Position numbers and translations under genes: made by a program. Below the pieces are notes generated by a model. That model saw only the letters and a list, made by a program, of their open reading frames with translations. It made no database searches and was not told the origin of the DNA. A stretch of DNA of 64,000 bases from contig NZ_LS999833.1 of assembly GCF_900537175.1 (NCBI RefSeq), positions 2,398,261 through 2,462,260 on the forward strand. Reading direction: 5' to 3'. This stretch comes from Lentilitoribacter sp. Alg239-R112 (GTDB lineage Bacteria; Pseudomonadota; Alphaproteobacteria; Rhizobiales; Rhizobiaceae). Each line of letters opens with the position of its first letter. Positions within the stretch are counted from its first letter, which is position 1. Positions 27,374 through 39,117 of the stretch are shown here, one piece after another.

Positions 27374-27967
27374 TTAGAATGGCTTGCCACATTCGTTTGC
27401 AATACCGGGTACTTTAAAGCCAACTGAGCAAAGCGTACCGCCCCAAACATACCCCTTTAAGCCTTCGCTATATTCTACCAAAAACCAGTCATAACCTTGA
27501 TAATTATTACCCGCATTCTCCCAGATAAAAACGGGTTCACCCTCGGGTAATTTATCAATTTTTGTACCGTTTAAATCTGCAGCCTGCCGCACAGTCGACC
27601 CATGAGACATGCCGTCAGCACCCTCCATAAGCCCATCATCAACATGCTTTGTGCAGGGAATAACTTGACCACTTGCCAGTTCAATCTGCGCACTATCGGG
27701 AGAAACAGCAACCCGCACGCCATCTTTGCTATAATAATTAATTGCACCGTGACTATCGGTTAGCGGCAACTGATCAGCCAAATCACCATAAGTTTCTAGC
27801 GCAAGCTTTTCACCATAAACATGGAGTACTTCGCCCAACCTATAACCATCGCGATCAAGAATAGTACCTGCGGGAACATCGCAGGTAAAATCTGGCGGAG
27901 GAGAGGCAAATGCCGTCGAACTTGCGCACGCTAGAACGATGGTTGCGGCAATGAATTTGACGTTCAT
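27374..27967 (-). CDS. Secreted SH3-domain protein
   Basis: A 197-residue protein with a signal peptide (FIAATIVLACASSTAFAS, cleavage near residue 22). The C-terminal half (about 118-180) reads as a bacterial SH3-like domain: SHGSTVRQAADLNGTKIDKLPEGEPVFIW, then DWFLVEYSEGLKGYVWGGTLC. Four Cys in the mature protein may form disulfides. GGAG lies 9 bases before the ATG. It probably acts in the periplasm, perhaps on peptidoglycan; inserted antisense between dapF and mtaB. Confidence 0.75.
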   Translation of the reverse strand: MNVKFIAATIVLACASSTAFASPPPDFTCDVPAGTILDRDGYRLGEVLHVYGEKLALETYGDLADQLPLTDSHGAINYYSKDGVRVAVSPDSAQIELASGQVIPCTKHVDDGLMEGADGMSHGSTVRQAADLNGTKIDKLPEGEPVFIWENAGNNYQGYDWFLVEYSEGLKGYVWGGTLCSVGFKVPGIANECGKPF

Positions 27968-28070
27968 AGTATTATACTCCTTAGAATTTGTTCAGCGCAA
28001 GATAAGCGAATTTGATGGGAATTGGCAAGCATGACTGGCAATTTGGGGTAACTTACGCCATATAGCGAAT

Positions 28071-29390
28071 ATGCCCGATAATGAAACACTAAAAACTCTC
28101 ACATTTGGCTGCCGCCTCAACACTTATGAAACCGAAGTAATGAAGCGTGAGGCTGATAAAGCGGGACTTGAAAATGCCGTACTGGTTAACACCTGTGCGG
28201 TAACGGGCGAAGCTGTGCGCCAAGCTAAGCAGGCCATTCGCAAAGCACGACGAGAAAACCCAGATGCACGCATCATCGTATCTGGTTGTGCAGCACAAAC
28301 CGAAGCAGAAACGTTTGGCAACATGGACGAGGTTGATCTTGTTATCGGCAATGATGACAAACTCAAGGCTCAATCTTATCGCGCTCTACCCGAATTTGGG
28401 ATTAATAATTTTGAAAAAGTGCGCGTCAACGACATTTTCGAAGTCAGCGAAAACGCCCCACAAATGGTTGATGCTATCGAGGGTCACACACGCGCATTTG
28501 TACAAGTGCAAAACGGTTGCGATCACCGCTGTACATTTTGCATAATTCCCTATGGTCGCGGAAACTCCCGTTCGGTTCCAATGGGAGCGGTTGTAGATCA
28601 AGTTAAAGAACTGCGGAATAATGGCTATCGCGAAATTGTTCTTACGGGCGTTGACGCCACAAGTTATGGCGCTGACTTACCGGGAAAACCTTCTCTTGGA
28701 ATGCTTGCCAAATCAATCTTAAAACAAGTGCCAGACCTAGAGCGTTTGCGTCTTTCATCTATCGACTCAATTGAAGCCGATGATGATTTATTTGATTTGC
28801 TTGCCAATGAAACACGTTTCATGCCGCATCTTCATTTATCACTACAACATGGTGATGACATGATTTTGAAACGCATGAAACGACGCCATTTACGAGAAGA
28901 TGCCATCGAATTTTGCAATAAGGTGCGTGCTTTACGCCCCGATGTCAGTTTCGGTGCAGATATTATCGCAGGCTTCCCCACCGAAACGGATGACATGTTT
29001 AATCAAAGCCTGAGCTTGATTGATGAATGTGACATCGCGCTATTACACGTGTTCCCATTTAGTCCGCGCGAAGGGACACCCGCTGCGCGCATGCCCCAGC
29101 TTGATCGCACTTTGATAAAACAGCGCGCGGCCAAATTGCGAGTAAGGGGTGAAAGCGCTTATCAACGACATTTGAACAAAATGGCTCATCAGGGTGGAGA
29201 GCTTAAAGTATTGATTGAAAAATCAGGCATAGGGCGCACTGACAATTTTACACTTGTCGAATTTTTGGGTGAAAATCCAATCAAAGACAAGACTTTAACA
29301 ACAGGCGCGATTGTCAAAGCAAAAATTGAAGGCCACAATGGCAAACAATTGCAGGCAAGATTGTCAGCAGCGAATTTAGGCGGGGCATAA
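28071..29390 (+). CDS. mtaB: tRNA t6A37 methylthiotransferase
   Basis: A 439-residue radical-SAM methylthiotransferase that converts t6A37 to ms2t6A37 in ANN-decoding tRNAs. The N-terminal UPF0004 domain has three cluster Cys (FGCRLN at about 13, NTCAVT at about 41, SGCAAQ at about 73). The radical-SAM CxxxCxxC is NGCDHRCTFCIIPYGRG (about 148-164). A TRAM-like C-terminal region follows (about 375-435). The ftsY ATG is 3 bp after the stop, so the two are cotranscribed. Confidence 0.95.
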   Translation: MPDNETLKTLTFGCRLNTYETEVMKREADKAGLENAVLVNTCAVTGEAVRQAKQAIRKARRENPDARIIVSGCAAQTEAETFGNMDEVDLVIGNDDKLKAQSYRALPEFGINNFEKVRVNDIFEVSENAPQMVDAIEGHTRAFVQVQNGCDHRCTFCIIPYGRGNSRSVPMGAVVDQVKELRNNGYREIVLTGVDATSYGADLPGKPSLGMLAKSILKQVPDLERLRLSSIDSIEADDDLFDLLANETRFMPHLHLSLQHGDDMILKRMKRRHLREDAIEFCNKVRALRPDVSFGADIIAGFPTETDDMFNQSLSLIDECDIALLHVFPFSPREGTPAARMPQLDRTLIKQRAAKLRVRGESAYQRHLNKMAHQGGELKVLIEKSGIGRTDNFTLVEFLGENPIKDKTLTTGAIVKAKIEGHNGKQLQARLSAANLGGA

Positions 29391-29393
29391 TCC

Positions 29394-31217
<1,824 letters not shown>

Positions 31218-31382
31218 AATCATGAAAGTCCGGCGACATAAGAGCGACACAAATGAAGTATATGAGCGTGTTAACTTAACCAGATAGTAATTTACAGTTT
31301 CGATCATTATCCTTGCAAACAATCCAAACCAAGCTTATCTGACGTACAAGTATATAGATAATTCGCTTCCAAAAGGTCTTAA

Positions 31383-32012
31383 ATGAGTAACGCTGCCACA
31401 AAGCCGAACATAAATCCCTATTTAAAAATGGCTTTAGACCTAGGTCCATTGGTCGTATTTTTCTTTGCAAATTCACAAGGCAAAAAACTAGCGGCCAAAT
31501 ATCCAATTCTTGCTGATTTGGGTGAACCAATTTTTATTGCCACTGCCCTTTTTATGGTCGCAACGTTCATATCCTTGTCCGTTTCATGGGCCTTAACCCG
31601 TTCACTTCCAATAATGCCTTTGGTAACAGGGGTTGTTGTCTTGGTTTTCGGCGGTCTTACAATATATTTACATAATGATACGTTCATTAAGTTAAAGCCG
31701 ACAATCGTGAATACACTCTTTGGCTCGGTGCTGTTGATCGGGCTTATGTTTGGAAAATCGCTTCTAAAATACGCGTTTGAAGCCGCCTTTAAAATCGATG
31801 AAGAAGGCTGGCGTAAGCTTACATTCCGCTGGGGTTGTTTCTTTTTTGCCTTAGCTGCAATTAATGAAGTCGTTTGGCGTAATTTTTCAACCGACTTCTG
31901 GGTTGCCTTCAAAGTTTGGGGCAACATGCCGCTAACTTTTATCTTCATGATGTTCCAAATGAAACTTTGGAAAGATCACGAATTGCCTGAAGAGGAAGAA
32001 GATACAGTATAA
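31383..32012 (+). CDS. ispZ: Inner membrane-spanning protein YciB/IspZ (septation protein A family)
   Basis: A 209-residue polytopic protein with about five helices. Typical family segments are [15 protein letters not shown] (about 17-30), [18 protein letters not shown], the [18 protein letters not shown] motif (about 95-112) and [32 protein letters not shown] (about 149-180). It is linked to cell envelope synthesis and septation. It sits between ftsY and the convergent ccm genes in the usual order for this group. Confidence 0.94.
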   Translation: MSNAATKPNINPYLKMALDLGPLVVFFFANSQGKKLAAKYPILADLGEPIFIATALFMVATFISLSVSWALTRSLPIMPLVTGVVVLVFGGLTIYLHNDTFIKLKPTIVNTLFGSVLLIGLMFGKSLLKYAFEAAFKIDEEGWRKLTFRWGCFFFALAAINEVVWRNFSTDFWVAFKVWGNMPLTFIFMMFQMKLWKDHELPEEEEDTV

Positions 32013-32014
32013 AC

Positions 32015-32587
32015 TTATTGTGTCGCTTCAATTGCAGGCAGGATCTTTTCCTCAAATCCACGAGCGTCAATAGGGCCTATATGCTTATAAAGAATTATAC
32101 CGCTTGGCGAGATCAAGAACGTTTCTGGTACGCCATAGACACCCCAGTCGATAGCAGCGGCACCATTGGGGTCTACACCAATGGCAGTATATGGATTACC
32201 AAGTTCATTTAGAAACTTGAGTGCATTTTCATTTTTATCTTTATAGTTCAAGCCAACAATCTGAACGCGTTTGTCTTTAGATAATTCCAATAAAAACGGG
32301 TGTTCCTGGCGACATGGAACGCACCATGAAGCCCAAACATTGACCAACGTTAACTTGCCAGAAATCGAAGCATCATTGAGTGCAGGCAGGCCGGATCCTT
32401 CAAGCGCCTGCATTGAAAGTGATGGCGCTTGTTTACCGATTAACACCGAAGGTAAATCTTGAGCATTTCGACCTGATGTTAATTGCAACAAGAAGAAAGT
32501 TGCAAGAGATCCAAATATGATCAACGGCAGAAACAGAGCTACCTTCTGTGCAAATGTCCGAGGCCTTTTTTGCTCGTCTTTAGTCAC
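32015..32587 (-). CDS. ccmG: Thiol:disulfide interchange protein for cytochrome c maturation
   Basis: A 190-residue membrane-anchored thioredoxin (CcmG/DsbE). An N-terminal anchor (about 14-35) is followed by a periplasmic thioredoxin fold with the active site WASWCVPCRQEHP (about 87-99) and the cis-Pro segment GVYGVPETFLI (about 150). It reduces apocytochrome c thiols for haem attachment. The start is GTG at 32587, 9 bp after the ccmD stop. Last gene of the leftward ccmABCDG set; it ends 2 bp from the convergent ispZ. Confidence 0.94.
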   Translation of the reverse strand: MTKDEQKRPRTFAQKVALFLPLIIFGSLATFFLLQLTSGRNAQDLPSVLIGKQAPSLSMQALEGSGLPALNDASISGKLTLVNVWASWCVPCRQEHPFLLELSKDKRVQIVGLNYKDKNENALKFLNELGNPYTAIGVDPNGAAAIDWGVYGVPETFLISPSGIILYKHIGPIDARGFEEKILPAIEATQ

Positions 32588-32596
32588 CGAAATGCC

Positions 32597-32752
32597 TCAA
32601 CTCTGCTCTGAACGACGTTTAATGCCAGCAGCATCCAGACTCGCGAGTTCGCGACGGCGCGCACGACCATCAAGAATAACCCAAAGCACCATACCAACAA
32701 CGGTTAGTGCCGTTATTCCGTAAGATGTATAAACAAAAGCTTCGTGACTCAT
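32597..32752 (-). CDS. ccmD: Haem exporter protein CcmD
   Basis: A 51-residue protein read directly from the gap between ccmC and ccmG. It begins SHEAFVYTSYGITALTVVG, has one membrane helix (about 11-28) and a basic cytoplasmic stretch (GRARRRELASLD), matching CcmD in size, topology and position. CcmD helps release haem-loaded CcmE from the CcmABC complex. The stop lies 9 bp before the ccmG GTG. Confidence 0.9.
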   Translation of the reverse strand: MSHEAFVYTSYGITALTVVGMVLWVILDGRARRRELASLDAAGIKRRSEQS

Positions 32753-32776
32753 CAAATCAATTCCCTAAACTGCATC

Positions 32777-33559
32777 CTAATTTGCTCGCGCTGCCATGCG
32801 GCGCATGGAACGGACACGGCGACGTAGGATTTCATTTCGCATAGCCATGATGTGAATAGCAAAAAACAACAACGTGAATGCAAGCGCCATCACTAACAAT
32901 GGATAAAGCAAACTTGGATGAATTGTTGGCCCATCAAGACGTATGACGCTTGCGGGCTGGTGCAACGTGTTCCACCATTCAACAGAAAATTTAATGATCG
33001 GAATATTGATCCATCCGACTATAGTAATAATCGCTGTAACTTTTGCAGAGCGACTTGGATCATCCATCGCTCGTGTTAATGCGATCAATCCGAGATACAT
33101 TAAAAGCAATACGAAAACGGACGTCAGTCGCGCATCCCAAACCCACCAGGCACCCCACATCGGCTTACCCCACAATGAGCCAGTAATCAAAGCCAGAATT
33201 GTAAAACTTGCACCAAGTGGCGCAGCAGCTTTGGCAGCCACATCGGCAAGCGGGTGCTTCCAAACAAGTGTGCCGATAGAAGAAATAGCCATGATCGTAT
33301 AGCACATCATGGATAGCCAAGCAGCAGGCACATGAATAAACATGATCTGTACCGTCTTGCCTTGCTGATAATCTTCCGGTGCTGAAAATGCCATATAAAG
33401 TCCAAGCATCATTGTAATGATCGCTACAACCCATAATGTCGGCAAAACTTTGCTCGAAAGATCTAAAAATCTTGTCGGGTTTGCCAGTTGGCTAAACCAG
33501 GACATTTTCTTTGTCTTTATCTCGTCTTGTGAACTATTTTGCGTATTCATGTCTGACAT
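32777..33559 (-). CDS. ccmC: Haem-handling protein CcmC
   Basis: A 260-residue polytopic protein with six helices and the periplasmic tryptophan-rich WWD motif WGKPMWGAWWVWDARLTS (about 131-148), which holds haem for transfer to CcmE. The conserved His residues flank it (FIHVPAAWLS near 75, TIHPSLLYPLL near 210). It extends about 20 residues further at the N-terminus than minimal CcmC; an internal ATG at codon 19 (MSWFSQLANP) is an alternative start. Part of the ccmABCDG operon. Confidence 0.95.
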   Translation of the reverse strand: MSDMNTQNSSQDEIKTKKMSWFSQLANPTRFLDLSSKVLPTLWVVAIITMMLGLYMAFSAPEDYQQGKTVQIMFIHVPAAWLSMMCYTIMAISSIGTLVWKHPLADVAAKAAAPLGASFTILALITGSLWGKPMWGAWWVWDARLTSVFVLLLMYLGLIALTRAMDDPSRSAKVTAIITIVGWINIPIIKFSVEWWNTLHQPASVIRLDGPTIHPSLLYPLLVMALAFTLLFFAIHIMAMRNEILRRRVRSMRRMAARAN

Positions 33560-33585
33560 TTAAACTCTAGCGTTAAAAACTGCAA

Positions 33586-34242
33586 TCAATCAGTAGACGC
33601 GCGAAGTGCCGCAGCGGAAGCTACCGGACCAATCACCGCAAAAAACAAACTAATTGCACATAATATTAAAAATGGTGGCAAAAACGGGTCGGGCTCCGTA
33701 ACCGCCGCGTATGCGGCACTGACGCCAAAAATCAACACTGGAATTGTAAGCGGTAAAACAAGCACCGAAACCAACAATCCGCCCCGCGGCAAGCTCACAG
33801 CGACAGCTGCGCCCACAGCACCAATAAAGGTGATGGCCGGAGTTCCGACCAGTAATGTAAGCGTGACTGCCCCAATTGCGGTGAGATCCATATTCATAAA
33901 AAGCCCCAGCAAAGGTGCCGCGATAACGAGCGGAAGGCCTGTTGCGAACCAATGGGCCAAACATTTGATGAAAACCGTCAGGACCAGAGGCGTTTCTTGC
34001 ATCATTAAAATATCAAGCGAACCATCATCACGTTCGAGCTGAAACAGACGATCAAGACCAAGAAGGCTCGCAAGCAATGCGCCAATCCAGAGCATCGCAG
34101 GCCCTATACGTGCTAGCAGATTTAAATCCGGGCCAATTGCAAAAGGAACGACAGCAATTACGGCAAGAAAAAACAAGACGCCAAGCAGTGCACCCCCGCT
34201 CGATTGAAGCCCTAACTTTACATCGCGCCAGAACAGAGACAT
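33586..34242 (-). CDS. ccmB: Haem exporter permease CcmB
   Basis: A 218-residue six-helix membrane subunit of the CcmAB ABC complex that drives haem-CcmE release. Family sequence is clear: ALLGVLFFLAVIAVVPFAIGPD at the start, LDRLFQLERDDGSLDILM (about 64-81) and LPLTIPVLIFG (about 162-172). Its ATG overlaps the ccmA stop (TAATG), so translation is coupled. Confidence 0.94.
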   Translation of the reverse strand: MSLFWRDVKLGLQSSGGALLGVLFFLAVIAVVPFAIGPDLNLLARIGPAMLWIGALLASLLGLDRLFQLERDDGSLDILMMQETPLVLTVFIKCLAHWFATGLPLVIAAPLLGLFMNMDLTAIGAVTLTLLVGTPAITFIGAVGAAVAVSLPRGGLLVSVLVLPLTIPVLIFGVSAAYAAVTEPDPFLPPFLILCAISLFFAVIGPVASAAALRASTD

Positions 34243-34880
34243 TAAAACGCTGCCTCTTCGAACTTTGGAGGCATCATCTCAAGTATTTTAGATTGTTTAA
34301 AACCAAGCGGTACATGTGTTGCCGCAATAACAATGCCGCCGGATTGAATAAACTTATCAACAAGCTTATCAAATATCTGACTTGATCCTTTATCGAGTGC
34401 CGCGGTTGGCTCATCCAACAACCATATTGGTCGGTGCGAGACAAATAGTTTTGTCAATGCAATGCGCCGCCGCTGCCCCTGGGACAAAAAGCCAAATGGT
34501 AAATCTAACGTATGGGAAAGACCAAAGGCCTCAACAGCTTCGACCGGAGAGAGGGAGATTTCAGACACACCCATTTGCTCTTGCCAGAAGCGCATATTAT
34601 CAAGAACAGTCAGCTCTGACTTCATAGCATTTTCATGCCCGATATAGTGACAATATTCGTGGAGCTCTTTTTCGCTCATACGACCAACATCCACACTGAA
34701 TGACCCAGTTTCAAATGACAAAAGACCAGCAAGACCTCGCAAAAGCGTAGATTTACCAACGCCATTGGGACCGGTGATTGTCAATGCATCACCCTCACCC
34801 AATTCGAAGGAGACATCATTAAAAATAAGGTCTTCACCACGCCGAATGGCCAAATTTTCCGCAATAACTCGCATCGTCAT
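34242..34880 (-). CDS. ccmA: Cytochrome c biogenesis ATPase CcmA
   Basis: A 212-residue ABC ATPase. Walker A is GPNGVGKSTLL (about 38-48), signature LSQGQRRRIALTKLF (about 130-144), Walker B IWLLDEPTAALDKGS (about 150-164), and the switch His is in AATHVPL. It partners with CcmB. First gene of the leftward ccm cluster; an alternative ATG lies two codons in. It diverges from acnA. Confidence 0.95.
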   Translation of the reverse strand: MTMRVIAENLAIRRGEDLIFNDVSFELGEGDALTITGPNGVGKSTLLRGLAGLLSFETGSFSVDVGRMSEKELHEYCHYIGHENAMKSELTVLDNMRFWQEQMGVSEISLSPVEAVEAFGLSHTLDLPFGFLSQGQRRRIALTKLFVSHRPIWLLDEPTAALDKGSSQIFDKLVDKFIQSGGIVIAATHVPLGFKQSKILEMMPPKFEEAAF

Positions 34881-35077
34881 CTCACAACCTTATCAAAATT
34901 CATATAGCCCAATACAAAATTCATACTGCCCAAAACACCACTGCTTTGAAAAAATCGATTTAAACCCGTATTACCTACTAGCGTACTACCCACAAACTGC
35001 TATAAGGCGCTCATAACGCTAACGATCAGCGAAATATCAGCAAATGCCGAATGAGGTTATAAAGACCTTAAGCGGAT

Positions 35078-35098
35078 AGCGGAAGGGTCGTTTCCGCT
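35078..35098 (+). promoter_or_regulatory. Hairpin in the acnA upstream region
   Basis: AGCGGAA (35078-35084) pairs perfectly with TTCCGCT (35092-35098) around a 7-nt loop, followed by TTAACTTTA, about 75 bp before acnA. It may be an operator palindrome, a leader attenuator or a short terminator. No matching regulator is known to me. Confidence 0.35.
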
Positions 35099-35174
35099 TT
35101 AACTTTATTGAAATGCAATAAGGTTAGCCCGCGCTTCCAGAATTCGGCTTAAATATAAGGGAAGTGGCTAACAC

Positions 35175-37865
35175 ATGGCAAAATCACTCGATAGCTTTAA
35201 TTGTCGCACTACTTTGACTGCAGCAGGCAAAGAATACACCTACTATAATCTTAAAACAGCAGAAGAAAACGGCCTTGCAGGCGTTTCCAACCTTCCATTT
35301 TCAATGAAAGTAATCCTCGAAAACCTTCTTCGCAATGAAGATGGTCGGACAGTTACAAAACAAGACATTGAAAATGTAGCAGGTTGGCTCGATAACAAAG
35401 GTAAAGGCGGCAACGAAATAGCCTATCGCCCTGCCCGTGTTCTCATGCAAGATTTCACTGGTGTTCCTGCTGTTGTAGATTTGGCTGCAATGCGTGATGC
35501 GATGGTGAATCTTGGTGGTGATGCCGAAAAAATTAACCCGCTTGTTCCTGTTGATCTTGTCATCGATCACTCTGTTATTGTCGATAAATTTGGTACGCCA
35601 ACTGCTTTCGATCAGAATGTTGAACTTGAATATGCGCGTAATGGCGAACGCTATCGCTTCCTGAAATGGGGTCAGCAAGCTTTCCAAAACTTCCGTGTTG
35701 TACCTCCCGGAACTGGCATCTGTCACCAAGTAAACGTTGAATATTTGGGTCAGACCGTTTGGACTAAAGAAGAAGACGGAACAACCGTTGCTTATCCTGA
35801 CACATGTGTTGGTACAGATAGCCACACAACAATGATCAATGGCCTTGGCGTTCTTGGTTGGGGTGTTGGTGGTATTGAGGCCGAAGCGGCTATGCTTGGT
35901 CAGCCGATCTCAATGTTGCTCCCTGAAGTTATAGGCTTTAAGCTAACTGGCTCAGCTAAAGAAGGTATCACAGCAACAGATATCGTTCTAACGATTGTGC
36001 AGATGCTTCGCCAAAAAGGCGTAGTCGGCAAATTTGTTGAATTCTTTGGTGAAGGGCTTAACTCACTTTCATTGGCCGACCGCGCAACAATCGGCAATAT
36101 GGGTCCAGAATATGGCGCAACTTGCGGCTTTTTCCCAGTTGATGGAGAAACTATCAACTACCTAACATTGTCAGGCCGTGAAGAAGATCGCATCGAACTT
36201 GTTGAAGAATATTCCAAAGCACAAGGCATGTGGCGCGATAACGATGGTTCAAACATCGTCTTTACGGATACGATTGAACTGGATCTTGGCGATGTTGTGC
36301 CTTCCATGGCTGGACCAAAACGCCCCGAAGGCCGTATTCCTCTTGAAAATATTTCGGAAGGTTTTGCCAAAGCACTCGCAGATGAATACAAAAAACCTGA
36401 TCAGCTGAGTAACCGTTATGATGTTGAAGGTGAAGACTATGACCTTGGTCACGGTGATGTTGCAATTGCTGCCATCACATCTTGTACCAACACATCGAAC
36501 CCTTCTGTTTTGATTGCAGCTGGTTTGATGGCTCGTAATGCTGTTGCAAAGGGCATCACATCCAAGCCTTGGGTAAAAACATCATTGGCACCAGGTTCTC
36601 AAGTCGTGGCTGAATATCTTGAAGCTGCTGGCCTTCAAACTTATCTTGATCAAATCGGCTTTAATCTCGTTGGTTTTGGTTGCACAACATGTATCGGTAA
36701 CTCTGGTCCATTGAACGCGCCTATCTCCAAAACGATTAACGACAAAGGTCTGATCGCTGCCGGGGTCCTTTCTGGCAACCGTAACTTTGAGGGTCGCGTA
36801 TCACCGGACGTACAAGCAAACTACCTGGCTTCACCTCCACTTGTTGTTGCGTATGCTCTTGCAGGCTCAGTCCAAAAAGACCTTACGACAGAACCTCTTG
36901 GCCAAGACAAAGATGGTAATGATGTTTTCCTCAAAGACATCTGGCCGTCAAATAAAGAAATCCAAGAATTTGTGATGAAATATGTCACGCGCGAGCTTTT
37001 TGCTGCGAAATACGCTGATGTATTTAAAGGTGACGAAAACTGGCAATCAGTGAAAATTCCTGATGGCAACACATATGCTTGGGATGATAAATCAACTTAC
37101 GTTCAAAACCCGCCATACTTTGTTGGCATGGGTAAGGAACCCGGTGGCACATCTGACATCAAAGATGCGCGTGTACTTGGCCTTTTGGGCGATAAGATCA
37201 CAACCGATCACATCTCTCCAGCTGGCTCTATCAAAGCACAGTCACCTGCTGGTGAATATTTGATGGATAATGGTGTTGGCGTTGCAGACTTTAACCAATA
37301 CGGTACACGTCGTGGTAACCACGAAGTTATGATGCGCGGCACATTCGCCAATATCCGTCTTCGTAACCATATGCTTGGGCCAAACGGTCGTGAAGGTGGT
37401 TACACAGTTCACTATCCATCACGCGAAGAGGTTTCAATCTTTGATGCTGCTATGCGTTATAAAGAAGAAGGCCGTCCATTGGTTATCTTCGGTGGTGTTG
37501 AATATGGTAATGGTTCATCACGTGACTGGGCAGCCAAAGGCACAAACCTTCTAGGTGTACGCGCAGTTATCACGCAATCATTCGAGCGTATTCACCGTTC
37601 TAACCTTGTTGGTATGGGCGTTATCCCATTCTGTCTGGAAGAAGGCACTTCATGGGAAAGCCTAAACTTACAAGGCGATGAAACAGTTTCAATTGAAGGC
37701 CTAACGTCGATTGAACCCCGCTCTAAGAAAACAGCCGTTGTCACCTATGCAGATGGCTCAACAAAAGATGTACCACTTATCTGTCGTGTCGATACACTGG
37801 ATGAAGTTGATTACATCAACAATGGCGGTATCCTGCACACAGTGTTGCGCGATCTAGCATCGTAA
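35175..37865 (+). CDS. acnA: Aconitate hydratase A
   Basis: An 896-residue aconitase interconverting citrate and isocitrate in the TCA cycle. The cluster Cys are in [10 protein letters not shown] (about 433-442) and [12 protein letters not shown] (about 497-508). Other family marks are [28 protein letters not shown] (about 212-239) and the swivel-domain [10 protein letters not shown] (about 777-786). Members can act as iron-responsive RNA-binding proteins when the cluster is lost. AAGGGAAG precedes the ATG. Strong terminator downstream. Confidence 0.98.
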   Translation: MAKSLDSFNCRTTLTAAGKEYTYYNLKTAEENGLAGVSNLPFSMKVILENLLRNEDGRTVTKQDIENVAGWLDNKGKGGNEIAYRPARVLMQDFTGVPAVVDLAAMRDAMVNLGGDAEKINPLVPVDLVIDHSVIVDKFGTPTAFDQNVELEYARNGERYRFLKWGQQAFQNFRVVPPGTGICHQVNVEYLGQTVWTKEEDGTTVAYPDTCVGTDSHTTMINGLGVLGWGVGGIEAEAAMLGQPISMLLPEVIGFKLTGSAKEGITATDIVLTIVQMLRQKGVVGKFVEFFGEGLNSLSLADRATIGNMGPEYGATCGFFPVDGETINYLTLSGREEDRIELVEEYSKAQGMWRDNDGSNIVFTDTIELDLGDVVPSMAGPKRPEGRIPLENISEGFAKALADEYKKPDQLSNRYDVEGEDYDLGHGDVAIAAITSCTNTSNPSVLIAAGLMARNAVAKGITSKPWVKTSLAPGSQVVAEYLEAAGLQTYLDQIGFNLVGFGCTTCIGNSGPLNAPISKTINDKGLIAAGVLSGNRNFEGRVSPDVQANYLASPPLVVAYALAGSVQKDLTTEPLGQDKDGNDVFLKDIWPSNKEIQEFVMKYVTRELFAAKYADVFKGDENWQSVKIPDGNTYAWDDKSTYVQNPPYFVGMGKEPGGTSDIKDARVLGLLGDKITTDHISPAGSIKAQSPAGEYLMDNGVGVADFNQYGTRRGNHEVMMRGTFANIRLRNHMLGPNGREGGYTVHYPSREEVSIFDAAMRYKEEGRPLVIFGGVEYGNGSSRDWAAKGTNLLGVRAVITQSFERIHRSNLVGMGVIPFCLEEGTSWESLNLQGDETVSIEGLTSIEPRSKKTAVVTYADGSTKDVPLICRVDTLDEVDYINNGGILHTVLRDLAS

Positions 37866-37885
37866 ACATTGCAACATAAATCGAG

Positions 37886-37912
37886 AAACCGGGGCAATGC
37901 TCCGGTTTTTTT
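37886..37912 (+). terminator. Intrinsic terminator of acnA
   Basis: AAACCGGGGC (37886-37895) pairs with GCTCCGGTTT (37899-37908) with one G-T pair and a 3-nt loop, followed by a run of seven T including the stem end. It begins 20 bp after the acnA stop. Confidence 0.92.
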
Positions 37913-38061
37913 ATGCCTATTTCCAATTAAATAGCTCCTCACACCAACGTGATTTCAACTTGACCAAGGTTTTGAGCTATAAAACCTGGAAGCTGCGGGG
38001 GGCTGACAGCACATGTACATATGGTGAACCCACTATCGCGTAACCCTAGGCGGAACAATTG

Positions 38062-38817
38062 ATGAAAAATAAACTACATTCTATCGCATTCGCATTTGGC
38101 CTAACTATTGCCATTAGCGGAACTATGACTAGCGGCTCTCACGCTGGTGAAAAAATTAATAATCCCATTGGTGTTGTAGAACTGTTTACGTCCCAAGGCT
38201 GCTCGTCTTGCCCGCCTGCGGACAAAGCGCTCTCAAAACTTATTGAAGAAGGAAAAGTCATTGCCCTTTCCTATCACGTTGATTATTGGGACTACCTTGG
38301 CTGGAAGGATACGCTTTCCTCAAAAGCGTCTACGACACGCCAGTACCGCTACGCAGACACTTTAAAACGCCGAGGCGTTTACACACCACAGGCCATCATC
38401 AATGGACGCGACCACCTAGTAGGCAGTAATTACAAAGGCATTAAAGCACGTGTCTCCACCTTCGATGCAACTGAGCAAGGTTTAGCCATTCCACTTTCAA
38501 TCTCAGCAAATGGCGATGAACTTAATATTTCCATTGGTGCCGGAAGTGGAAAAGCTAATATCGTTGCTGTTTATTTCGACAATGAAAATGTCGTCGACAT
38601 CAAACGTGGTGAAAATACAGGTGAGAAAATTACCTACCATCACAGCGTAACAGATATCCAGACCATCGGCATGTGGAATGGTTCCGCACAAAATCTTAAA
38701 CTTCCAGCATCTGTCGTGCAAAAAGCAAAGAAGGGTGGCGCAGCAATCTTGCTTCAAACGATAACCAAAGAAGGCACCCCCGGTTCAATTTTAGGGGCGG
38801 CAAGTTATAAAAGCTGA
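38062..38817 (+). CDS. Secreted DUF1223 protein, thioredoxin-like
   Basis: A 251-residue protein with a signal peptide (IAFAFGLTIAISGTM, cleavage near SHAG, about 32). It has the DUF1223 hallmark VVELFTSQGCSSCPPADKALSKL (about 40-62) with a CxxC redox pair in a thioredoxin-like fold, then SYHVDYWDYLGWKDTLSS and RRGVYTPQAIINGRDHLVGS. DUF1223 proteins are common and uncharacterised in Hyphomicrobiales; a periplasmic disulfide role is plausible. The ATG at 38062 follows AGGCGGA by 7 bases; a TTG one codon earlier is less likely. Confidence 0.87.
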   Translation: MKNKLHSIAFAFGLTIAISGTMTSGSHAGEKINNPIGVVELFTSQGCSSCPPADKALSKLIEEGKVIALSYHVDYWDYLGWKDTLSSKASTTRQYRYADTLKRRGVYTPQAIINGRDHLVGSNYKGIKARVSTFDATEQGLAIPLSISANGDELNISIGAGSGKANIVAVYFDNENVVDIKRGENTGEKITYHHSVTDIQTIGMWNGSAQNLKLPASVVQKAKKGGAAILLQTITKEGTPGSILGAASYKS

Positions 38818-38830
38818 TTTCAAAAAAAGA

Positions 38831-38853
38831 CCGACCTTTTTACTAAAGGCCGG
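38831..38853. terminator. Hairpin after the DUF1223 gene
   Basis: CCGACCTTT (38831-38839) pairs with AAAGGCCGG (38845-38853) with one mismatch. On the + strand no T-run follows; on the - strand it ends in TCTTTTTTT, so it is a better leftward than rightward terminator even though no leftward gene lies above it. Confidence 0.45.
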
Positions 38854-39117
38854 CCTTGAGGCGGAGTTGCTTGTGAATAAGGCGGGCAGTTAACAAGAGG
38901 TCGGAGGGCTGGGGGGCTGATTGACCAACCTCTCAAAACTGCTTTTATCCAAACAACAACTGGAGTTTGCGTTTCAATTGCGTTCGGGTCGCGGCAATAT
39001 TGTGACCGAAATGTGGCAAAATATAAAGTATGGTGACTCTTTATTTCACCACCGTGAGGATCGTTAAACTTGTAAATAAATCTTGTAAAGGCGTCTCACA
39101 ATGATATTTTTTAACTT
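38854..39117. other. Intergenic stretch before the flavin reductase gene
   Basis: 264 bp (300 bp from stop to start) between the DUF1223 and FMN-reductase genes. It contains a G-rich run (GGGCTGGGGGGCTGA near 38907) and then AT-rich sequence. I see no clear promoter, ORF or structured RNA. Confidence 0.4.
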
